NCBI GenBank assembly: GCA_023261525.1
Contig: JAHFOU010000108.1
Location: 1 to 7,337 of the forward strand
Source of the DNA: Planctomycetota bacterium
GTDB lineage: Bacteria > Planctomycetota > SBBH01 > JAHFOU01
Reading direction: 5' to 3'
DNA length: 7,337 nt
The notes under the pieces are model-generated. The model made no database searches. It was given only the letters and a program-made list of their open reading frames with translations, and was not told the DNA's origin. The translations under genes were made by a program, and so were the position numbers. Below are positions 1 to 4,913 of this stretch, piece by piece. Numbering within the stretch: the first letter of the stretch is position 1; each line of letters starts with the position of its first letter.

Positions 1-322
1 CGGGAAATCCGGCGGAACGGGCCAGGAGGGCGTAGCTTGTCAGGGCGGAGGAGGGAAGGCGTCGGAGGGTCTCCAGGACCCTACGCTGGAAAGCGGTCAG
101 GCCGTCCAGGTCCACCGGGATCGCCTGCAGGGCGCTGGGACGGCCCTTCAGGTAGGCCCGGAAGGGGGAAGCCCAGGCGCGGGGGAGGGGCGGAAGCTTC
201 CGGACGTCCGATCGCCAGTGCAGTCGTCTTAGGCGACCCTCGCGGATTTCCAGAAGCAAGCCGGCCTGCTTCCCGAACAGGGGCCAGGGGTGCGAGAAGC
301 TCCCGTTGGCATTGCGGTTCAA
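1..322 (-). CDS. ogt: Methylated-DNA--[protein]-cysteine S-methyltransferase (Ogt/MGMT type), 5' part only
   Basis: Repairs O6-alkylguanine (and O4-alkylthymine) in DNA by moving the alkyl group to its own active-site cysteine, a one-turnover reaction in the cytoplasm. The visible 107 residues begin at a TTG (322-320) that overlaps the TGA stop of the anti-sigma gene as TTGA; no better ATG exists in this frame. Residues about 10-75 resemble the poorly conserved N-terminal domain and include an AYLKGR segment like the 'YF.G' region of Ogt. From F78 the conserved C-terminal domain begins: FQRRVLETLRRLP, then TSYALLA (Y97) and AGFP, matching the 'FQ..VW.AL..IP.G.T.SY..LA...G.P' pattern. The catalytic PCHRV motif would follow within about 35 residues but lies beyond the window edge, so activity cannot be confirmed. 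It is the third gene of the sigma/anti-sigma operon and is probably translationally coupled to the gene before it. Family assignment rests on motif recognition only. Confidence 0.82.
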   Translation of the reverse strand, partial: MNRNANGSFSHPWPLFGKQAGLLLEIREGRLRRLHWRSDVRKLPPLPRAWASPFRAYLKGRPSALQAIPVDLDGLTAFQRRVLETLRRLPSSALTSYALLARSAGFP

Positions 323-1047
323 CGGCAAGGGGTCGCCACCAGCTCCAGGGGCCGGCACCGGCCCTTCGCGCCCAGGATCTCGAGACGGACGTTGCGGCCC
401 GGGCCGGTCGCGGCCGTCCAGGCGGCCGGGTCCAGGCGTGCGGCCGGACGTCCGTTGACGGAAAGGATGAGGTCCCCCGGAAGGATGCCGGCCGATTCGG
501 CCGGGGATCCCTGGGCCACGGTCTCCACCAGGGCGGCCTGGGTCACGGAGGCCAGGTCGGTGGACACATGGCGGAATCCCAGGCCCAGGCCGGGGGCCTG
601 GAGGGTGGGGTTGGGGATGCGGAGGTCCCCCAGGAGGCGCCAGGAAGCCGGGGGCTGGGAGGGAGCGGCCTTCGGCGCCGTCGGGATGGGCGCGGCGGCC
701 AGGGCCGGGCCGTCCCGCTGGGGCGCGGGGCGGAAGGTCCAGGCGACGCCCAGCGCCAGGAGCAGGGCGGCGGCCGCCGCGGCCGGAAGGCGGCGGAAGG
801 CGACGGTGCGGACGACGGGCTTCTCCAGAATCCGTTCGCGCAAGCGGCTCTCGAAGGCGGCGGGATCGGGGAGGGGGACGGCCTCGGGGCGGACCGCCTG
901 GCGGATCCGGTCGTAGTCGGCCAGGACCTGGGCGCAAGGCGGGCAGCAGGCCAGGTGGGCCTCGATCTCCAGGCGGCGGGAGTCCCCAGGGAGGAAGCGC
1001 CCGTCGAAATGGTCCGAAAGCAGGGGGCGGACCGTCTCGCAGATCAT
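319..1047 (-). CDS. Membrane anti-sigma factor: zinc-finger (zf-HC2) N-terminus, one TM helix, C-terminal PDZ domain
   Basis: Predicted to bind and hold inactive the ECF sigma factor encoded directly upstream. The N-terminus (residues 1-45) has the zinc-binding anti-sigma pattern: C3, then H31-x3-C35-P-P-C38 (HxxxCxxC). A hydrophobic Ala/Leu-rich segment at about 87-105, flanked by Arg residues, looks like a single membrane helix. A Pro/Ala-rich linker (about 107-135) leads to a PDZ-like domain at about 153-238, with a GLGF carboxylate-binding loop (155-158) and the typical run from GSPAESAGILPGD to ILSVNGRPA. With the zinc finger in the cytoplasm, the PDZ domain would lie outside the membrane. 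The ATG overlaps the sigma stop as ATGA, and GAGG at 1056-1059 gives a ribosome binding site 8 bases upstream. Most family members end soon after the TM helix or carry unrelated sensor regions, so the PDZ is the odd part. 242 residues. Confidence 0.85.
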   Translation of the reverse strand: MICETVRPLLSDHFDGRFLPGDSRRLEIEAHLACCPPCAQVLADYDRIRQAVRPEAVPLPDPAAFESRLRERILEKPVVRTVAFRRLPAAAAAALLLALGVAWTFRPAPQRDGPALAAAPIPTAPKAAPSQPPASWRLLGDLRIPNPTLQAPGLGLGFRHVSTDLASVTQAALVETVAQGSPAESAGILPGDLILSVNGRPAARLDPAAWTAATGPGRNVRLEILGAKGRCRPLELVATPCR

Positions 1048-1676
1048 CGGTCCATCCTCGCACGGAGCTTTTCCTGGAGGGTCTTGCGGGCGAAGGAGAG
1101 GCGGGACCAGACCGTGCCCTCGGGCACCCCGAGGGTCCTGGCGATCTCGGCATGCCCGAGACCCTGGACCTCCCGAAGGAGGAAGACCTCCCGGTGGCGG
1201 TCCGGGAGCTCGTCCACCGCCTGGAGGATGAGGGCCCTCAGGTCCTCGCCGGATTCCGGCGCGACGGGGGCCTCTTCCACGGCCTCGGCGTCCCGCAGGA
1301 CCCGGCGCTCGACCTGGAGGCGGCGCAGGTGGTCCTTGGCCAGGTTCCCTGCGATCTGGTACAGCCAGCGCTCACAGGCCTGGGTGTCCTTGAGGCTTCC
1401 CAGGCCGCGATAGGCCCTCACATAGGTCTCCTGGAGGAGGTCCTCGGCGGTGCCGGGATCCTTGACCGACCTCAGGAGCATGGAGAAGATCCGCTCCCGG
1501 GACTCCCGGACCAGGCCATCAAAGGCCTCGGGGTGTCCCATCCGATGCTCGGAGGCCAGGCGGGCCAGGCGATGGGGAAAGTCGTCCGCGGGGACCACAT
1601 CCCGGATTCTATTCCGGAACACGTTTCCTGGGAAGGGGTTATGAAGTAAATGGCCGATCATCAGGGAAGGAAGCAT
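1044..1676 (-). CDS. ECF-type RNA polymerase sigma factor
   Basis: Directs RNA polymerase to a small regulon. The 210-residue protein has region 2 at about 50-119: FDGLVRESRERIF, then AEDLLQETYVRAYRGL (77-92) and the RWLYQIAGNLAKDHLRR segment (103-119) that contacts the -10 element. Region 4 is at about 150-204, with ELPDRHREVFLLREVQGL, then AEIARTLGVPEGTVWSRL, the helix-turn-helix that reads the -35 element. Regions 1.2 and 3 are absent, as expected for ECF factors. The first ATG (1676-1674) is chosen because GGAGG (1684-1688) sits 7 bases before it. This gives an N-terminal extension of about 45 residues ahead of the sigma2 core, longer than usual, so a GTG at residue 19 or 27 is an alternative with a weaker binding site. 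It is first in the operon with the anti-sigma factor and ogt. ECF loci are often autoregulated, but I could not pick a convincing promoter. Its 5' end overlaps that of the divergent dehydrogenase gene. Confidence 0.92.
   Translation of the reverse strand: MLPSLMIGHLLHNPFPGNVFRNRIRDVVPADDFPHRLARLASEHRMGHPEAFDGLVRESRERIFSMLLRSVKDPGTAEDLLQETYVRAYRGLGSLKDTQACERWLYQIAGNLAKDHLRRLQVERRVLRDAEAVEEAPVAPESGEDLRALILQAVDELPDRHREVFLLREVQGLGHAEIARTLGVPEGTVWSRLSFARKTLQEKLRARMDR
1612..1634. repeat. Alternating TTCC/GGAA half-sites in the divergent sigma/dehydrogenase 5' region
   Basis: TTCCGGAA (1612-1619, a perfect 8-bp palindrome), then CACGT, then TTCCTGGGAA (1625-1634), giving four alternating half-sites in 23 bases. 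The inner GGAA/TTCC pair can also form an inverted repeat around CACGT, and GGAAC (1616-1620) resembles the -35 core of ECF promoters. The stretch lies inside the sigma coding frame (residues about 15-22) and immediately before the dehydrogenase start, and its last GGAA is part of that gene's putative ribosome binding site. An operator role is only inferred. Confidence 0.25.
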
Positions 1677-2648
1677 GATCTTGCCTCCAGGACGAAGGGG
1701 AGCCTCCTTCCTTCACCCAAGGTCCTGATCACCCGCAGGGTCGTCCCCGAGGCCCGCCGGGCCCTGGAGGCCGCCGGAATCCGGGTGGAGGAGGGAGGGG
1801 GCCGCCCCATGCCGCGCAGGGAGCTCCTGCGCCGGGCCCGGGGGATGGACGGCCTGCTCTGCATGCTCTCGGATCGGGTGGATGCGGAGCTTCTCGACGC
1901 CTGCCCCCGCCTCAGGGTGGTCGCCAACTATGCCGTGGGCTTCGACAACCTGGACCTGGCCGCCGCCTCCGCCCGGGGCGTGGCCCTGACCAACACCCCC
2001 GAGGTCCTGACGGGGGCCACGGCCGAACTGGCCTGGGCCCTCCTCCTGGCTTGCGCCCGCCGGGTCCTGGAGGGGGACCGCCTGGTGCGTGCCGGAGCTT
2101 TCCGGGGCTGGGATCCCCTGCTCCTGTTGGGCTCAGGGCTGGAGGGAAAGACCCTGGGCATCGTCGGGCCGGGGCGCATCGGCCGGACGGTGGCCCGCAT
2201 CGGACGGGGCTTCGGGATGCGCATCCTACGGGCCGGACGGGGGGATCCCCGGGGCCTGGCGCGCCTTCTCAAGGCTTCCGACGTGGTCTCCCTCCATGTG
2301 CCGCTGACGCCCGCCACCCGTCACCTCATCGGGAAGCGGGAGCTGGGTCGGATGAAGCCCGGGGCCATCCTGGTCAATACGGCGAGGGGGCCGGTGGTGG
2401 ACGAGAAGGCCCTGGTGGAGGCCCTGCGTTCCGGGCGCCTGGGCGCGGCTGGGCTGGATGTTTTCGAGTTCGAGCCCCGCCTGGTGCGGGGGCTGGTCCG
2501 CCTGCCGAATGCGGTCCTCCTTCCCCATCTGGGGAGCGCCACCCGGGAGGCCCGCCGGGCCATGGCCGTCCGGGCCGCGGAAAACCTGATCGCAGGCCTT
2601 TCGGGCAGGCGTCCCAAGGACCTCCTTGCCACCCTTCCCAGGGCTTGA
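1650..2648 (+). CDS. D-2-hydroxyacid dehydrogenase, glyoxylate/hydroxypyruvate reductase type
   Basis: Predicted cytoplasmic NAD(P)H-dependent enzyme reducing glyoxylate (or hydroxypyruvate and related 2-oxoacids) to the D-2-hydroxyacid. Of 332 residues, the catalytic-domain half starts at about 24 (PKVLITRRV) and includes NYAVGFDNLD, a family signature. The Rossmann half holds GKTLGIVGPGRIG, with the dinucleotide GxGxxG at 173-178. Catalytic residues are all present: R246 in NTARG, E275 in FEFEP and H293 in LPHLGSAT. The 'GAFRGWDPLLLLGSGLEGKTLGIVG' style matches GyaR/GRHPR proteins better than phosphoglycerate or lactate dehydrogenases, and there is no ACT domain. The only in-frame start before the core is the ATG at 1650, preceded by GGAAGGGG (1631-1638, 11 bases away). 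It overlaps the divergent sigma start by 27 bp and adds a roughly 23-residue basic leader that the family does not need, so an atypical later start is possible. The substrate cannot be fixed from the sequence. Confidence 0.88.
   Translation: MADHQGRKHDLASRTKGSLLPSPKVLITRRVVPEARRALEAAGIRVEEGGGRPMPRRELLRRARGMDGLLCMLSDRVDAELLDACPRLRVVANYAVGFDNLDLAAASARGVALTNTPEVLTGATAELAWALLLACARRVLEGDRLVRAGAFRGWDPLLLLGSGLEGKTLGIVGPGRIGRTVARIGRGFGMRILRAGRGDPRGLARLLKASDVVSLHVPLTPATRHLIGKRELGRMKPGAILVNTARGPVVDEKALVEALRSGRLGAAGLDVFEFEPRLVRGLVRLPNAVLLPHLGSATREARRAMAVRAAENLIAGLSGRRPKDLLATLPRA
1684..1688 (-). promoter_or_regulatory. Ribosome binding site of the ECF sigma gene
   Basis: On the minus strand GGAGG lies 7 bases before the ATG at 1676. 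It decides in favour of the long N-terminus for the sigma factor. It lies inside the first codons of the dehydrogenase reading frame on the other strand, so the two divergent 5' regions are interleaved. Confidence 0.6.
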
Positions 2649-2672
2649 CTTCCGTGTGAGGCGGGTTAGAGT
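2645..2672 (+). promoter_or_regulatory. Candidate sigma70-type promoter for flagellin
   Basis: TTGACT (2645-2650, 5 of 6 to the -35 consensus), a 16-base spacer, then TAGAGT (2667-2672, 4 of 6 to the -10 consensus). The -35 box overlaps the dehydrogenase TGA stop (2646-2648). The predicted transcription start is about 2679, giving a leader of about 47 bases. I do not see a sigma28 (TAAA-N15-GCCGATAA) or sigma54 (-24/-12) site, although these are the usual sources of flagellin transcription. Confidence 0.5.
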
Positions 2673-2677
2673 GGGCT

Positions 2678-2699
2678 TGTCAGTCAAGGATGACTGGCA
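2678..2699 (+). promoter_or_regulatory. 5' leader hairpin of the flagellin mRNA
   Basis: TGTCAGTC (2678-2685) pairs with GACTGGCA (2692-2699): eight pairs including one G-U, with the 6-base loop AAGGAT. There is no T-run after it, so it is not an intrinsic terminator. It would lie at the very 5' end of the predicted flagellin transcript, where such hairpins can protect mRNA from decay. The ribosome binding site at 2712 remains free. The stem is short and no experiment supports it. Confidence 0.4.
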
Positions 2700-2711
2700 C
2701 GGGCGCCACAC

Positions 2712-2716
2712 GGAGG
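2712..2716 (+). promoter_or_regulatory. Ribosome binding site that fixes the flagellin start
   Basis: GGAGG, 9 bases before the ATG at 2726. It favours the MRINTQ start over an in-frame ATG at 2690, which lies in the loop and stem of the leader hairpin and has no proper binding site. Confidence 0.7.
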
Positions 2717-2725
2717 ATTCAGGCC

Positions 2726-4111
2726 ATGCGCATCAACACCCAGGTCCCCGCCATCGGTACGCTTCGGGAGCTCCAGAAGAGTTTCCTGGACGTCCAGCGT
2801 CTCAACGAACGTCTCTCTTCGGGCAGCAAGATCAACCGGGCCTCCGATGCCCCTGCGGCCCTGGTGCTCTCGGAGCGCTTCCGGGCCCAGCTGGCCGAAT
2901 TCTCGCAGGCCGGCGAGAGCCTGGCCCGCACCGGCAGCGTCTTGAACACCGCCGACGGGGCCTTCGCCCAGGCCGGCGACCTCCTGGTCCGGGGCCGGGC
3001 CCTGGCCGTCGAGGCCGCCAACGCCCAGTCTCCCGAGGAGCTCCAGGCCCTCCAGGGCGAGGCCAACGGCATCCTGGACGGCCTGCGCCGCATCGGGGCC
3101 TCCACCTCCTTCGGCGGACAGAAGCTGACGGACGGGTCCCAGGCCTTCACGGTCCAGAACGCGGATCCGGCCTTCTCCGACATCCAGGTCCAGCAGACCC
3201 GCGGCGGTTTCGCTCCGGGCGGTGTGAACGTGACCGTCACGGCCGCCGCCAGCCAGGGCCAGCTGGGCGGGGCGATTGCCGCCAATCAGGTGGGGGACGC
3301 CCAGATCACGGTCCGCGGGGCCTCCGGGACGGTGGTCCTGGACCTTGCGGCGGGCTCGACCCGCGCCGAGGTCGCCGCGGCCATCAACGGCGTGACCGAC
3401 CAGACCGGGGTCCAGGCCGATGCCGTGACAGGGGAGATCCAGGCCTCCGCCGTGGGCTCCGCCAACTTCGCCGAGGTCCGCAACCTCTCCGGCACCCTGA
3501 CCGGGGTGGCTGGAACAGTGGAAGGGCTGGCCCACGGCACCGACGTCCAGGCCCAGGTCGGGGGCGTCCAGGTGACGGCCCAGGGCAACGTGATCCAGGC
3601 CCACACGGGGGATCTCGACGCCCGCATCACCCTCGCCGACGGGACCGGGGCGGGAAGCTACGCCTTCCAGGTCACGGGGGGCGGGTACCGCTTCCAGGCC
3701 GGGCAGGACGCCGCGGCGGGCGGGTCCTTCTCCATCCCCAGCATCCTCCCTTCCGACCTGGGCCGGGGCGCCTCGCCGGCGGGCCTGGAATCCGTGGGGA
3801 CGGGCGGGGCCAACAGCCTGCTCAACAACCCGGAGGGGGCGGGGCGGGTCTTCGAGGCGGCCCTGGACGACCTGACCCGGGCCCGGGGCCACCTGGGGGC
3901 CCTCCAGAAGAACACCTTCGAGAGCCTCTCGAACAGCTTCGCGGTGTCCTACGAGAACATCGCCGCGGCGAACTCCCAGATCCGCGACACCGATTTCGCC
4001 CAGACCCTGGCGGAGCTCTCCTCGGCCCGGATCCGCTCCCAGGCCGGGATCTTCATGCTCCAGCAGTCCAACCTGGACGCCGGGAGCGTGCTCAGGCTTC
4101 TCGGCCAGTAA
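2726..4111 (+). CDS. Flagellin
   Basis: Structural subunit of the flagellar filament, exported through the flagellar type III apparatus and polymerised at the tip. From the ATG at 2726 it has 461 residues. The N-terminal D0/D1 region (about 1-140) starts MRINTQVPAIGTLREL and contains RLSSGSKINRASDAPAAL, then VLNTADGAFAQAGDLLVRGRALAVEAAN and a GGQKLTDGS segment. The C-terminal D1/D0 region (about 363-461) has YENIAAANSQIRDTDFAQ, then RIRSQAGIFMLQQSN and ends VLRLLGQ, the classical flagellin tail. The ends fit FliC better than FlgL. The variable middle (about 150-360) is Gly/Ala/Val-rich, with a segment at about 191-250 resembling the flagellin hook IN motif (ITVRGASGTVVLDLAAGSTR, then AAAINGVTDQTGVQADAV). 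There is no cysteine and no signal peptide, as expected. No other flagellar gene is in the window. Its last 20 bases overlap the convergent methyltransferase gene. A fliC/hag symbol is not assigned because the paralogue cannot be told. Confidence 0.93.
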   Translation: MRINTQVPAIGTLRELQKSFLDVQRLNERLSSGSKINRASDAPAALVLSERFRAQLAEFSQAGESLARTGSVLNTADGAFAQAGDLLVRGRALAVEAANAQSPEELQALQGEANGILDGLRRIGASTSFGGQKLTDGSQAFTVQNADPAFSDIQVQQTRGGFAPGGVNVTVTAAASQGQLGGAIAANQVGDAQITVRGASGTVVLDLAAGSTRAEVAAAINGVTDQTGVQADAVTGEIQASAVGSANFAEVRNLSGTLTGVAGTVEGLAHGTDVQAQVGGVQVTAQGNVIQAHTGDLDARITLADGTGAGSYAFQVTGGGYRFQAGQDAAAGGSFSIPSILPSDLGRGASPAGLESVGTGGANSLLNNPEGAGRVFEAALDDLTRARGHLGALQKNTFESLSNSFAVSYENIAAANSQIRDTDFAQTLAELSSARIRSQAGIFMLQQSNLDAGSVLRLLGQ

Positions 4112-4913
4112 GCCTCCTGAAGACGAACTGGTTGTTCCCCAGCCTTCCCCCGACGGTGCGGATCCTGCGGAGAACGAAGCCCCGCGGAGCGAGGAAGTCG
4201 ACCACGGCATCGGGTGAGGCCGTTTCGAACGGGTAGCCGCCCACCCAATCCACCAGATCGGTCCAGGGGGACATCCCCCGGTGCTGGGCGTACCCTCGCC
4301 ACGTCGCGAAGGGGCGGCCCCGGAGCAGGTCGAGGAGGAGGCGGGGGCCCCAGAGCCAGAAGAAGGAGGCGGTCAGCAGTATGGGACGCAGGAAAGGGCA
4401 GCGGCAGTAGATCCTCTTGATCCTGCGCCAGGCTTCGCTGACCCAGCCCTGGTCGTTGTACAGGGCGATGAAGAGGGTTCCCCCCGGCTTCACCCGATCT
4501 GTGAGGACCGCCAAGGCTTCCCAGAGGCGTCCCGTGTGGTGCAGGACCCCCCAGCTGTAGACCAGGTCGAAGCGGTCCAGGGAGGCCAGGTAGGAGGGGT
4601 CGAGGAGCGAACCCTGTTCCACCTTCCAGCCCGGGTCGTCAGGGAAGGTGCGTGACCTCAGGGCAGAGGCGCAGGCCACGGCCTGGAGGTCCAGGTCGAA
4701 GGACAGTACCGTCGCGCCGAGCCGGCGTGCGGCCAGGGAGGAGAGGCCGCTCCCTGAGCCCGCGTCCAGCAAGGTCAGGCCGTCCAGGGTATGGACATCC
4801 AGCATCTCGCCCAGGGAGCGCTCGGCGTGCAGAATCTGGGCGTCCCCGAGACCGTCGAGGAAGCGTTGCCAGTTCCTTCCGAACGCGAAACGTTCTTCTC
4901 GGTCCGGAGGCAT
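4092..4913 (-). CDS. Class I SAM-dependent methyltransferase
   Basis: Predicted to transfer a methyl group from S-adenosylmethionine to an unknown acceptor. The 273-residue protein has SAM-binding motif I LLDAGSGSG (48-56), an acidic residue at the end of strand 2 (D73 in FDLD), and DLVYSWGVLHHTGR (116-129) followed by KPGGTLFIAL, as in Methyltransf_11/UbiE-like proteins. After the Rossmann core comes a hydrophobic segment (FFWLWGPRLLLDLL) and a conserved-looking tail with SPWTDLVDWVGGYPFE, then GGRLGNNQFVFRR. I recall this tail in methyltransferases that accompany asnB and glycosyltransferases in surface-polysaccharide loci. The ATG (4913-4911) shares its A with the amidotransferase stop (TGATG). 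No ribosome binding site is seen, so translation probably depends on coupling. The frame is open further upstream, but that part only mirrors the amidotransferase gene. Substrate unknown: a sugar or lipid-linked glycan is inferred from context. Confidence 0.85.
   Translation of the reverse strand: MPPDREERFAFGRNWQRFLDGLGDAQILHAERSLGEMLDVHTLDGLTLLDAGSGSGLSSLAARRLGATVLSFDLDLQAVACASALRSRTFPDDPGWKVEQGSLLDPSYLASLDRFDLVYSWGVLHHTGRLWEALAVLTDRVKPGGTLFIALYNDQGWVSEAWRRIKRIYCRCPFLRPILLTASFFWLWGPRLLLDLLRGRPFATWRGYAQHRGMSPWTDLVDWVGGYPFETASPDAVVDFLAPRGFVLRRIRTVGGRLGNNQFVFRRLTGREA

Noticed and set aside
37..1413. Long plus-strand open frame (458 codons) opposite ogt/anti-sigma/sigma
   Set aside because: It is Arg/Gly-rich low-complexity translation with no domain, and lies antisense to three genes with clear motifs. 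Long antisense frames are expected at this G+C.
2695..2710. TGGCAC resembling the -24 element of a sigma54 promoter
   Set aside because: The -12 TTGC element is missing at the required spacing (CCACA is found instead).
2690..2725. Earlier in-frame ATG for flagellin at 2690
   Set aside because: It adds 12 non-flagellin residues, lacks a binding site and lies in the leader hairpin. MRINTQ at 2726 is the canonical flagellin start.
2684..4210. Minus-strand open frame (508 codons) opposite flagellin
   Set aside because: Antisense shadow of a clear flagellin; no motifs.
2626..4236. Plus-strand open frame (536 codons) in another phase over the flagellin
   Set aside because: Its product is Pro/Gly/Arg repeats with no recognisable domain; the flagellin frame has intact conserved ends and a proper ribosome binding site.
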